Below are positions 51,957-60,508 of a stretch of 64,000 nucleotides of DNA, piece by piece (position 1 is the stretch's first letter; each line of letters begins with the position of its first letter). Source of the stretch: W-Chloroflexi-9 sp045863195 (GTDB lineage: Bacteria; Chloroflexota; Dehalococcoidia; UBA2979); contig BTUI01000001.1 of assembly GCA_045863195.1 (NCBI GenBank), positions 62,001-126,000 on the forward strand, read 5' to 3'. The notes beneath the pieces were generated by a model. That model made no database searches. It was given only the letters and a program-made list of their open reading frames with translations, and was not told where the DNA came from. Both the position numbers and the translations under genes were made by a program.

Positions 51957-53164
51957 GCGTCCGACTCTACACGCGCCCGCCGCGTACCGTCCCGCCACGT
52001 GACAGCGAGCACGTCGCCGGCGGCCACGCCGGTCGCCGCCGGGACGGGGGTGCCATCCGCGCGCACCACGAGGGCGTAGCCACGCTCCAGCGTGGCGAGC
52101 GGCGAGAGCGTGCGGAGGCGCGCCGCGACGCCGGTAGTGCGCTCGCGCGCCTCGGCCACGGTGCGGATGGTGCCGTGCTTCATGCGGTCGGCCTGTGCGG
52201 CCACCCGGCGGTGCAACGGCGCGGTGTCGGGCAGGCGTCGCTCCATCCTCGAGAGCGCGCGGTCGACCGACTGGCGGCCCTCCGCGATCCGTCGGGCGAC
52301 GCGCACGGTGTTCCGGTCCTGCATCATCGCCACGGCGCGCAGCACCTCGGCGCGGTCGGGGGCGACGATCTCCGCGGCCGCCGAGGGAGTGGGTGCCCGC
52401 ACGTCAGCGACGAGGTCGGCGAGCGAGGTGTCGGTCTCGTGGCCCACGGCGGAGACGATCGGGATCGGCGACCCGAAGATGGCGCGCACCACCGGCTCCT
52501 CGTTGAAGGCCCACAGGTCCTCGGCCGAGCCGCCACCGCGGCCGACGATGATCACGTCGGGACGCTTCGATGCTGGCCGCATCGCGCCGAGCGCGCGCAC
52601 CGCCTCAGCCACGGAGACGGCGGCCTCCTCGCCCTGGACGATCGCCGGCTGGAAGACGATCGTCGCCATCGGCCAGCGGCGGGCAAGCACCGTCTGGATG
52701 TCATGGAAGGCCGCGCCCTGCGGGCTGGTCACCACGCCGATGCGACGTGGGAAGCGGGGCAGCGCGCGCTTGCGTGCCGCCTCGAACAGCCCTTCTTCCT
52801 CGAACCGCGCGCGACGGCGCTCGAACTCCGCCTGCAGCGCGCCGACGCCGGCGGGCTGGACGAAGTCGATGATCAGTTGCAGGTCGCCGCGCTGCTCGTA
52901 GAACGAGATGGCGCCGTGGACGATCAGCGACGCGCCGTTCTGCAGGCGGTGGCGCTGGTTCGCGTTCTGGCTGCGGAAGAAGGCGCAGCGGAGCGACCCG
53001 CCCGCGTCCTTGATCGTGAAGTAGGCGTGCCCGGACGAGGCGAGCGTGAGGTTGGAGATCTCACCGCCCACCCAGAGGTCACGGAGCTGCGGGTCCTGCT
53101 CGACGCGGTCGCGCAGGTAGCGCGCGACCTGCCAGACCGTCCGGACCTCCGGGCGCGCCGTCAC
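51953..53164 (-). CDS. xseA: Exodeoxyribonuclease VII large subunit
   Basis: 403 residues from GTG 53164. An OB-fold N-terminus (LWVGGEISNLTLASSGHAYFTIKD) precedes the catalytic region (RIGVVTSPQGAAFHDI, IIVGRGGGSAEDLWAFN, AVGHETDTSLADLVADVRAPTPSAAAE) and a coiled-coil C-terminus. It degrades single-stranded DNA. It begins five bases after the efp stop. Confidence 0.96.
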   Translation of the reverse strand: MTARPEVRTVWQVARYLRDRVEQDPQLRDLWVGGEISNLTLASSGHAYFTIKDAGGSLRCAFFRSQNANQRHRLQNGASLIVHGAISFYEQRGDLQLIIDFVQPAGVGALQAEFERRRARFEEEGLFEAARKRALPRFPRRIGVVTSPQGAAFHDIQTVLARRWPMATIVFQPAIVQGEEAAVSVAEAVRALGAMRPASKRPDVIIVGRGGGSAEDLWAFNEEPVVRAIFGSPIPIVSAVGHETDTSLADLVADVRAPTPSAAAEIVAPDRAEVLRAVAMMQDRNTVRVARRIAEGRQSVDRALSRMERRLPDTAPLHRRVAAQADRMKHGTIRTVAEARERTTGVAARLRTLSPLATLERGYALVVRADGTPVPAATGVAAGDVLAVTWRDGTRRARVESDA

Positions 53165-53169
53165 AGGGC

Positions 53170-53733
53170 TTACTTGCCCTTCGTGCGCTCGAGGTACTTC
53201 CCGTCGGACGTGGAGACCTTGATCACGTCGCCGACCTCCAGGAAGAGCGGGACGCTCACGACGAGCCCGGTCTCCAGCGTGGCCGGCTTCGTGGCGCCGG
53301 TGGCGGTGTCGCCCTTCACGCCGGGGTCGGAGTCGGTGATGGCGAGTTCCACGGCGGCCGGGAGTTCGATCCCCAGCGCCTCGTCCCCGTAGAGCACCAT
53401 CTGCACGTCGTCGCTCTCCTTGATGTAAGGGAGGGCGTCCTCGATGGTCGCGCGGCCGACGGTGATCTGGTCGAACGTCTCGGCGTTCATGAACGTGTAC
53501 GTGTCGCCATCACCGTAGAGGTACTGCATCTTGCGGCGCTCCACGCGCGCGGCCGGCACCTTGTCACCGGCGTTGAACGTGCGCTCCGTGATGTGGCCGG
53601 CGCGCAGGTCGCGCAGCTTCACGCGGTAGACGGCGGACTTCTTCGTCTTGACGTGCTGGACCTCTTCCATCCGGTAGAGGTTGCCGTCCACCTCCACGCA
53701 CGCGCCGCGCTTGAAATCAGAGGTCGAGATCAC
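53170..53733 (-). CDS. efp: Elongation factor P
   Basis: 187 residues from GTG 53733, chosen because GAGGAG lies upstream with about seven-base spacing and MISTSDFKRG matches the family start. Three beta-barrel domains are evident: HVKTKKSAVYRVKLRDL, then YLYGDGDTYTFMN, then PGVKGDTA...TGLVVSVPLFLEVGD. It helps ribosomes through polyproline. The modification loop reads KTKKS where PGKGG is usual, keeping lysine near the tip. Confidence 0.96.
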   Translation of the reverse strand: MISTSDFKRGACVEVDGNLYRMEEVQHVKTKKSAVYRVKLRDLRAGHITERTFNAGDKVPAARVERRKMQYLYGDGDTYTFMNAETFDQITVGRATIEDALPYIKESDDVQMVLYGDEALGIELPAAVELAITDSDPGVKGDTATGATKPATLETGLVVSVPLFLEVGDVIKVSTSDGKYLERTKGK

Positions 53734-53753
53734 GTCGTTGCTCCTCAATCCGA

Positions 53754-53772
53754 GGCGTCCCGCGGGGACGCC
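53754..53772. repeat. Hairpin between pepP-like gene and efp
   Basis: GGCGTCCC / GGGACGCC, 8-bp stem with three-base loop, just before the efp ribosome site. No T-run, so attenuation or a weak terminator of the upstream gene are both possible. Confidence 0.45.
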
Positions 53773-53776
53773 GGTA

Positions 53777-54880
53777 CTAGCGGTTCAGTTTCGGCGCGGT
53801 GGAGATGCGCCGCAGGCGGCCGCCCTCCATCACGCACTGGTCCTCGATGCGTACGCCACCCCAGCCCGGCAGGTAGATGCCCGGCTCCACGGTCACCACG
53901 TGGCCGTCCTCCAGCGGGATCTCCCCGGACGGCGCCAGTCGTGGATCCTCGTGGATGTCGAGCCCGACGCCGTGGCCCAGGCCGTGGCCGAAGGCGTCGC
54001 CGTGGCCTGCCTGGCGGATGATCGCGTGCGCGATCTCGTGGCCCTGCTTGCCGAGCATGCCCGCCTCGATCCGTTCCTCGGCGGTCTCCTGCGCGGTGAG
54101 GACAATGTCATAGATGCGCCGGAACTGCTCGTCCGGCTCGCGATCACCGACCCAGATCGTGCGCGTGAGGTCGGAGCAGTAGCCGTCCACGATCACGCCC
54201 ATGTCGATCACCACGCCGGTGTTCGCCTCGATCGGCGCGTCGCTCGCGCGCCAGTGCGGCAGCGAGCCGTGCGCGCCGCCCGCGATGATCGTGCCGAACG
54301 ACATCTCCTCCGCACCGTGGTTCAGTGCGTACTCCTGGATCATCCAGGCGACCTGGCGCTCCGTCATCCCCGGCTCGATACGCTCAGAGGCGTGCCGGAA
54401 CGCAGCGTCACCGAGGAGCACGGCACGCGTCAGCGCGTCGATCTCGTCGGCGTCCTTCACCATGCGCAGGTCTTCGATTGCGCGGGGCGCGGAGACGAGC
54501 ATCGGCCGCGAGTGCGCCGGCAGGTCCTGCAGCGCGCGCGTCCACTGCTCGTAGGAGGCGACGCTCACGTTCGCCGGCTCAAAGCCCACACGCTGCCCGC
54601 CGAGGCCCTCGAGGATGCCGGGGGCGATGCCGGTCGTCGCTCCGGCGACCTGGATGAGGCGGTAGCCGGGGCATTGCTGGCCGAGCTGCTCCCAGTAGCG
54701 GGAGTCCGTCGCGAAGCGCGCCTCGTCACGGGTGATGAGCGCGACCCCGGCGCTGCCGGTGAAGCCACTCACCCAGCGGCGGTTGGAGGGCGTGGTGACG
54801 AGGAGCGCATCGATGCCCAGCACCTCGAAGCGGGCGCGGAGCCGGTCGAGCCGGTGGGCGATGCGCTCCGCCACCGGCAT
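53777..54880 (-). CDS. M24-family aminopeptidase (Xaa-Pro peptidase, PepP/PepQ-like)
   Basis: 367 residues from ATG 54880. The creatinase-like N-domain (LLVTTPSNRRWVSGFTGSAG) is followed by the pita-bread domain with metal ligands in VIDMGVIVDGYCSDLTRT, HGLGHGVGLDIHE, VTVEPGIYLPG and GVRIEDQCVM. It removes N-terminal residues before proline. The ATG shares its A with the aroQ stop (TGATG), a coupling overlap. aroQ-pepP-efp order is common in Gram-positives and Chloroflexota. Confidence 0.94.
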   Translation of the reverse strand: MPVAERIAHRLDRLRARFEVLGIDALLVTTPSNRRWVSGFTGSAGVALITRDEARFATDSRYWEQLGQQCPGYRLIQVAGATTGIAPGILEGLGGQRVGFEPANVSVASYEQWTRALQDLPAHSRPMLVSAPRAIEDLRMVKDADEIDALTRAVLLGDAAFRHASERIEPGMTERQVAWMIQEYALNHGAEEMSFGTIIAGGAHGSLPHWRASDAPIEANTGVVIDMGVIVDGYCSDLTRTIWVGDREPDEQFRRIYDIVLTAQETAEERIEAGMLGKQGHEIAHAIIRQAGHGDAFGHGLGHGVGLDIHEDPRLAPSGEIPLEDGHVVTVEPGIYLPGWGGVRIEDQCVMEGGRLRRISTAPKLNR

Positions 54881-55326
54881 CAGGCGAGGCCCTCCGTCAG
54901 GCGTCCGTGGATCATGTCCAGCGCGGCGATGTAGCCCCGCCACCCGAACCCGGTGATCTGGCCCCACGACACGGCGGCGATGTAGGAATGGTGCCGGTAC
55001 GCCTCGCGCCGGTGGATGTTGGAGAGGTGGACCTCCACGCACAGGAGTTGCGACCCGGCGACCGCGTCCGCCAGGGCGATCGAGGTGTGCGTGAGGCCGC
55101 CTGCGTTCAGGATGACCGCGTCCCAGGTCCGGTACTCGTGGAGGGTGTCGATCAGGACGCCCTCGTGGTTGGACTGGACGAACGCGACCTCCAGGCCGAG
55201 TTCGTCCGCGCGCCGGGCCACGAGCGCCTCGATGTCCGCCAGCGTCTCGCGGCCGTAGATCTCCGGCTCGCGCGTGCCGAGTAGGTTCAGGTTCGGGCCG
55301 TTCAGGACGAGGACGCGGTGAGACAT
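54880..55326 (-). CDS. aroQ: 3-dehydroquinate dehydratase, type II
   Basis: 148 residues from ATG 55326 (GGGAG five bases upstream). LNGPNLNLLGTREPEIYG (with catalytic Tyr), QSNHEGVLIDTLH, NAGGLTHTSIALADAV and EVHLSNIHRREAYRHHSY are diagnostic. Third step of the shikimate pathway. Confidence 0.97.
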   Translation of the reverse strand: MSHRVLVLNGPNLNLLGTREPEIYGRETLADIEALVARRADELGLEVAFVQSNHEGVLIDTLHEYRTWDAVILNAGGLTHTSIALADAVAGSQLLCVEVHLSNIHRREAYRHHSYIAAVSWGQITGFGWRGYIAALDMIHGRLTEGLA

Positions 55327-55418
55327 GGGCACTCCCGATGGTCAGCGCACGCCTCCGGGCGGCGTTTCGCTGGCCCTCGATGGTACCGGCGGGGCGGCTC
55401 GGCGTCAGCGCCCGGCCG

Positions 55419-56432
55419 TCAGTCCGCCGGGCGGGGACGCGGCGCGCGCCGCTGTTCCAGTTCACGGGCGCGCTGGAGCGCCTCCACCGCGAGGCTCGCC
55501 TTCATGCGGTGCCCGACGGCGGTGTAGACCTGCGTGGTGTCCGGGGAGGAGTGCCCCAGGAGGTGCTGGACGACCCGCAGGTCGGCGCTGCCCTCCAGGA
55601 GGTGGGTCGCGAACGAGTGGCGCAGGAGGTGCGGGTGGACGGGCTGACGCACGCCGGCCTGCATCCCCGCGTTCCGCACGAGCGTCTGCACAGAGCGAGC
55701 GCTCAGGCGTCCGCCCGAACGGTTGAGGAACAACGCCGTCTGCGCGCCCGTGGCGAGCGCGGGGCGGCCCTCCTCCAGGTACGCGACCAGCGCGTCGCGT
55801 GCGGGCTCGCCGAAGAGGGAGATGCGCGTCTTGCCGCCCTTGCCGGTGACGCGCGCCTGCCGGTTCGTCAGGTCCAGGTCGCGCACGTCCAGTCCCACCG
55901 CCTCGCTGACACGCAGGCCTGCGCCATACAGCAGTTCGAGGATCGCACGGTCACGCAGCCCCGAGGGGCCGTCCGTGTCCGGCGCCGAGACGATCGCGTC
56001 CACCTCGGCCCGTTCGAGGAACTTCGGCAGGCGCTTGCCGGTGCGCGGGTACCGGAGCCGCAACGGCGAGTCGCCGGGTGCGTTCTTCAGCGCCACGCCT
56101 TCGCGGTCGAGCCAGCCGTAGAAGCCCCGGATCGTCGTCGCCACCCGCTTCACGGAGGCATCCGCCACGTCGCGCGAGCGCAGCGCGGCGAGGTACGAGC
56201 GGGCATCGGAGCGTCCCGCCTCGTCGTAGGGGGTCTCGCGCTCCGCGAGGAAGGCGAGGTATCCGGTCAGGTCGGTGCGGTAGTTGCGGATGGTGTGGAG
56301 CGAGCGGCGGCGGACCTCGGCGAGGTAGGCGAGGTAGCGGTCCATTGCCTCCTGCGCCGCGCGCGCGGGCTTCGGCGGATCGGCGGGCTCACCGCGTTTC
56401 GCGGGACGGTACGGCGACTTCGTCGCGGCCAT
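55419..56432 (-). CDS. xerD: XerC/XerD-type tyrosine recombinase
   Basis: 337 residues from ATG 56432 (GAGGG seven bases upstream). A Pro/Ala-rich N-terminal extension (~30 residues) is followed by a SAM-like core-binding domain (YLAYLAEVRRRSLHTIRNYRTDL). The catalytic domain has Arg in YGAGLRVSEAVGL, Lys in GKGGKTR, HPHLLRHSFATHLLEG, LGHSSPDTTQ and Tyr in VYTAV. It resolves chromosome dimers at dif. Housekeeping context (next to topA) argues against an integrase. XerC or XerD cannot be told apart here; the symbol is provisional. Confidence 0.9.
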   Translation of the reverse strand: MAATKSPYRPAKRGEPADPPKPARAAQEAMDRYLAYLAEVRRRSLHTIRNYRTDLTGYLAFLAERETPYDEAGRSDARSYLAALRSRDVADASVKRVATTIRGFYGWLDREGVALKNAPGDSPLRLRYPRTGKRLPKFLERAEVDAIVSAPDTDGPSGLRDRAILELLYGAGLRVSEAVGLDVRDLDLTNRQARVTGKGGKTRISLFGEPARDALVAYLEEGRPALATGAQTALFLNRSGGRLSARSVQTLVRNAGMQAGVRQPVHPHLLRHSFATHLLEGSADLRVVQHLLGHSSPDTTQVYTAVGHRMKASLAVEALQRARELEQRRAPRPRPAD

Positions 56433-56497
56433 CGTGCACCCTCGGATTCCCCGCCCGAGGTAGACGCGGAAAGCGTACGCGCTCGCGGCGGCCGGTG

Positions 56498-59293
56498 CTA
56501 GGCGGAGCGGCGGGTCTTCGTGGTGCGGGCCGTGCGGGTGCCGGTGCTGCGGGCACGCGAGGCGCGGGCGGTGGCCGGCTTCGGCGCGCGCGGGTCTTTG
56601 CCCTCGGCGCGCAGTTTCTCCTCGCGAGCGGCGATGAGGTCGAGCGCGTCCTGGAGTTCCAGCGTCTGCGGTTCGCGCCCACGCGGCAGGGAGGCGTTCA
56701 CCACGCCGTCCGTGACGTACGGGCCGAAGCGGCCCGAGCGCACTGTGATCGGCTTGCCGCTGTCCGGGTGGACGCCCAGTTCCTTCAGCACGGACTTGGC
56801 GACCGCGCCGGCGCCGCGCCGGAACGTCCGCGGCTGCGCGAGGATCGCCACAGCGTCCTCCAGCGTCAGCGTCGCCATCGCGAAGTGGCCGCCCTCGATG
56901 CTGCGGGTGTCGGTGCCGCACTTCACGTAGGGGCCGCTGGGGCCGTCCTGCGCGACGACCGGCTCGCCCTTCTCTGGGTGGACGCCGAGCACCTTCGGGA
57001 AGGCGAGCGCCAGCAGCGCGTCCTTCGCCGTGGCGGTCTCCATCTCCATCCCCGGCCAGAGTGAAGCGCGGCGCGGCTTCTCTTTCGATCCGCGCGGCGG
57101 ATCCTCGCCGATCTGGAAGTAGGGGCCGAAGCGCCCGGTCTTCAGGTAGATCGGCCGCCCGCTCTCGGGGTCGGTGCCGAGCACGCGGTCACCGAGCGCG
57201 CCCTGCTGCACGAGGCGTTCGACATCCTCGACGGTGAGTTCGTCCGGCGCGGTGTCGGCCGGGACAGAGGCGCGCTCGTCCGTATCACCGATCTGCACGT
57301 ACGGGCCGTAGCGGCCCACGCGCACGGCAACCTCGCGGCCCTGCGCGTCCTTCCCGAGCGGGATCGAGGAGACGGCGCGCGCGTCGATCGCCTCCCACCC
57401 GGCGTCGATCACGCCGTGGAGGCCGGCCTGCGCGAGCGTGCCGTCGCCGGGGCCCTCCCGGTCGCCGTAGTAGAACTCGCGCAGCCACGGCTTCGCTTCA
57501 CGCTCGCCGTCCGCGATCTCGTCCAGGCGCTCCTCCATGCGGGCGGTGAACCCGAGGTCGACGAGGTCCGGGAAGTGTTGCTCCAGGAGGTTCACGACGG
57601 CGAACGCGACGAACGTCGGGATCAGGGCGGAGCCCTTCTTCCACACGTAGCCGCGGTCCTGGATCGTCTCGATGATCGAGGCGTACGTGGAGGGCCGGCC
57701 GATGCCGCGCTCCTCCAGTTCCCGGATGAGGCTCGCTTCCGTCCAGCGGGCGGGCGGCTGCGTCTCGTGCCCCTTCGCCTCCACCGCGCGAGGCGTCACC
57801 GACTGTCCGCGGGAGAGCGGCGGCAGTACGCGCTCCTGCTCCTCGAGTTCCGCGTCCGGGTCGTCCGTGCCCTCCACGTAGGCGCGGAGGAAGCCGGGGA
57901 AGGTGATGACCTTGCCGGAGGTCTGGAACCCTGCGACGCCCTCCGCGCCGGCGTCCGCGGTGAGGCGCACCTGCGTGCGCAGGCCGGTCGCGTCCTTCAT
58001 CTGGGAGGCGACCGTGCGCTTCCAGATCAGGTCGTAGAGGCGGAAGGCGTCCGCGTCGAGTTCGTTCCGCAGGCTGTCCGGCGTGCGGAAGATGTCGCCG
58101 GCGGGTCGGATCGCCTCGTGCGCCTCCTGCGCGCCACGGCTCTTCGAGGTGTAGCGGCGCGGGGCGTCCGGGATGTAGTCGGCGCCGTACAGGTCCACAG
58201 CCTGGCGGCGCGCGGCCGTCTCCGCCTGCGTGGACAGCGAGGGGCTGTCCGTACGCATGTAGGTGATGTAGCCGTTCTCGTAGAGCCGCTGCGCCACCTG
58301 CATCGTGCGCTGCGCGGTGTAGCGGAGTTTGCGCGCCGCCTCCTGCTGGAGGGTGGAGGTGATGAACGGCTGCGGCGGCCGCTGCGTGAACGGCCGCTCC
58401 TGCACGTCGTCCACGACGAACGTCGCGGAGCGCAGCGACGCCGCGAGGCCTTGCGCGCGCGCCTCGTCCAGCAGCACCACGTCCGCGCCACCACCGAGCG
58501 CGCCGCTCTCCGGATCGAAGTCCCGGCCGGAGGCGACCCGCCGCCCGGCGAGGTCGGCCAGGCGCGCACTGAACGCCTCCGTGCTCGGGTCGCGCGAGGC
58601 GAGCGTGGCGTCGATGTCCCAGTAGGAGGCCGTGCGGAAGCGCATGCGCTGGCGCTCGCGGTCGACGACGAGCTTCACGGCGACGGACTGGACGCGCCCG
58701 GCGGAGAGCCTCGGCGCGACCTTCTTCCAGAGGACCGGCGAGACCTCGTAGCCGAACAGCCGGTCCAGGATGCGGCGCGCCTCCTGCGCCTGCACCAGCG
58801 CGGTGTCGACCTCGCGGGGGTTCGCCAGGGCCGCTTCGATGGCGGGTCGGGTGATCTCGTGGAACACCATCCGGTAGACGGGGACGCGCGGCTTCAGCAC
58901 CTCCAGCAGGTGCCAGGCGATCGCCTCGCCCTCGCGGTCCTCGTCTGTGGCGAGGTAGAGCGCATCCGCGTCCTTCAGCAGCGCGCGGAGTTTCCGCACC
59001 TGCTCCGTCTTCGTCGGTGGCACCACGTACAGCGGCTCGAAGTCGGCCGCCACGTTCACGCCGAGGCGCGCCCATGACTCCTTCTTGTACGCATCCGGGA
59101 TCTGCGCGGCGGAGGAGGGCAGGTCGCGGATGTGGCCGATCGAGGATTCCACGACATAATCCGGGCCGAGGAACTGCGCGATCGTCCGCGCCTTGGCGGG
59201 TGACTCCACGATCACGAGGCGGCGGCCGCCGCCCCCGCCGGACGCGGCGGAGGAGCGACGAGGGCGTCGCGAGGCCGGGGCGTCCGTGGTCAC
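56498..59293 (-). CDS. topA: DNA topoisomerase I
   Basis: 931 residues from GTG 59293. TOPRIM motifs RLVIVESPAKARTIAQFLG and ATDEDREGEAIAWHL, the active tyrosine in YITYMRTDSPSLS, and RLSAGRVQSVAV are clear. It relaxes negative supercoils. The C-terminus has no CxxC zinc fingers. It has instead four or so repeats of the form G-P-G-P--K-GRFGPY-Q-G (TGRFGPYFQIG, SGRFGPYVTDG), then a basic tail. The GTG overlaps the dprA stop by four bases. Confidence 0.97.
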   Translation of the reverse strand: MTTDAPASRRPRRSSAASGGGGGRRLVIVESPAKARTIAQFLGPDYVVESSIGHIRDLPSSAAQIPDAYKKESWARLGVNVAADFEPLYVVPPTKTEQVRKLRALLKDADALYLATDEDREGEAIAWHLLEVLKPRVPVYRMVFHEITRPAIEAALANPREVDTALVQAQEARRILDRLFGYEVSPVLWKKVAPRLSAGRVQSVAVKLVVDRERQRMRFRTASYWDIDATLASRDPSTEAFSARLADLAGRRVASGRDFDPESGALGGGADVVLLDEARAQGLAASLRSATFVVDDVQERPFTQRPPQPFITSTLQQEAARKLRYTAQRTMQVAQRLYENGYITYMRTDSPSLSTQAETAARRQAVDLYGADYIPDAPRRYTSKSRGAQEAHEAIRPAGDIFRTPDSLRNELDADAFRLYDLIWKRTVASQMKDATGLRTQVRLTADAGAEGVAGFQTSGKVITFPGFLRAYVEGTDDPDAELEEQERVLPPLSRGQSVTPRAVEAKGHETQPPARWTEASLIRELEERGIGRPSTYASIIETIQDRGYVWKKGSALIPTFVAFAVVNLLEQHFPDLVDLGFTARMEERLDEIADGEREAKPWLREFYYGDREGPGDGTLAQAGLHGVIDAGWEAIDARAVSSIPLGKDAQGREVAVRVGRYGPYVQIGDTDERASVPADTAPDELTVEDVERLVQQGALGDRVLGTDPESGRPIYLKTGRFGPYFQIGEDPPRGSKEKPRRASLWPGMEMETATAKDALLALAFPKVLGVHPEKGEPVVAQDGPSGPYVKCGTDTRSIEGGHFAMATLTLEDAVAILAQPRTFRRGAGAVAKSVLKELGVHPDSGKPITVRSGRFGPYVTDGVVNASLPRGREPQTLELQDALDLIAAREEKLRAEGKDPRAPKPATARASRARSTGTRTARTTKTRRSA

Positions 59294-60450
59294 CGCAGGG
59301 TCCCATCTGCCGCGTCGGGGTCGTACGGGGCATCCTCTTCGCGCACGCGCACGAACTGATGGCCGCCCACGTCCCGGACGAGGCCCTTCAACTCAAGAAG
59401 GGCGAGCGTACCGGACACCACCGCTGCCGCCAAACCAGCACGACGGGTCACCTCGTCGATGTGTGCGGGCTCGCGGGTGAGGACAGCCATCAGGCGTCGC
59501 TCCTCGTCACTCTCGGGCGGTGCGGCCCGACCGAAGTCGAGTTGCGCGCCGATCATCGTCAGATTGAGCGCTTCCAGGATGTCGTTCGCCGACATCACCG
59601 GTGTGGCGCCGTCCCGGATGAGGCCCAGCGGCCCGCGCGACTGCGGCGAAAAGATGGAGCCCGGCACCGCAAACACCTCGCGGTTCTGTTCCCCGGCGAA
59701 CTTCGCCGTGATCATCGCCCCCGAGGTGTGGTCACCCTCCACGACCAGCGTGCCGAGCGTGAGACCGGACAGGATGCGGTTGCGACGAGGGAAAAAGTCC
59801 GCCCGCGGCTTGGTGCCGAGCGGGTAGTCCGCGATCACCGCGCCCCGCTCCGCGATCTCCTCCGCCAGCCGGCGGTTCTCGGGCGGATAGATCGTGTCGA
59901 GGCCGTTCGCGAGCACGGCCACGGTCCGGCCGCCGCTCTCCAGCGCCGTCCGATGGGCGATCGTGTCCACGCCGCGCGCGAGGCCGGAGACGACCGTCAC
60001 CCCGTTCGCGGCGAGGCCTCGCGCGAACTCCGCAGCCACCTGGCGGCCGTACGCCGTCGCACGCCGCGTACCGACCACGGCCACGCTCCACTCGTCCTCC
60101 GCGCGCCACTCGCCGCGCACGTAAATCACCGGCGGCGCGTCATCGATCTCCCGCAGCCGCGAGGGATAGCCGGGGGCGATGCGCGGCAGCGCGGTGACGC
60201 CGGCCGCCTGAAGCCGGTCGACCTCGGCAAGCGGATCGATCTCGTCCTTTGCGCGGGACACCTCGCGCGCCGTCCGAGCGTCCAGCCCGGCCTCGATCAG
60301 CGCGCCCTCGGACGCGCGCCACGCCTCCTCCATCGTCGGGAAGGCGCGTTCGAGGAGCCCGAAGCGGACGCTGCCGAGCCGGTGGACGCGATGCAGCGCC
60401 AGCCAGTACGGCAGGTCGGCGAGGTGGTCGGCGGGCAATGTCGCGCTCAC
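59290..60450 (-). CDS. dprA: DNA-processing protein DprA
   Basis: 386 residues from GTG 60450. The Rossmann-like core has VAVVGTRRATAYGRQVA, VVSGLARGVDTIAHRTAL, LANGLDTIYPPENRRL and FFPRRNRILSGL; a winged-helix domain closes the C-terminus (EPAHIDEVTRRAGL). It loads RecA on incoming DNA during transformation. No other competence gene is in view. Coupled to topA by a GTGA overlap, a usual dprA-topA order. Confidence 0.94.
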   Translation of the reverse strand: MSATLPADHLADLPYWLALHRVHRLGSVRFGLLERAFPTMEEAWRASEGALIEAGLDARTAREVSRAKDEIDPLAEVDRLQAAGVTALPRIAPGYPSRLREIDDAPPVIYVRGEWRAEDEWSVAVVGTRRATAYGRQVAAEFARGLAANGVTVVSGLARGVDTIAHRTALESGGRTVAVLANGLDTIYPPENRRLAEEIAERGAVIADYPLGTKPRADFFPRRNRILSGLTLGTLVVEGDHTSGAMITAKFAGEQNREVFAVPGSIFSPQSRGPLGLIRDGATPVMSANDILEALNLTMIGAQLDFGRAAPPESDEERRLMAVLTREPAHIDEVTRRAGLAAAVVSGTLALLELKGLVRDVGGHQFVRVREEDAPYDPDAADGTLR

Positions 60451-60508
60451 GCGCGTCAGGGTAGGGGCGACGGGCAAGCGATCGGGCCCCGCGGCGTCAC
60501 CCCAGGGG

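Noticed and set aside
55419..56432. Phage or integron integrase
   Set aside because: Housekeeping neighbours, no attachment-site repeats and no cargo. Sequence and location fit chromosomal Xer.
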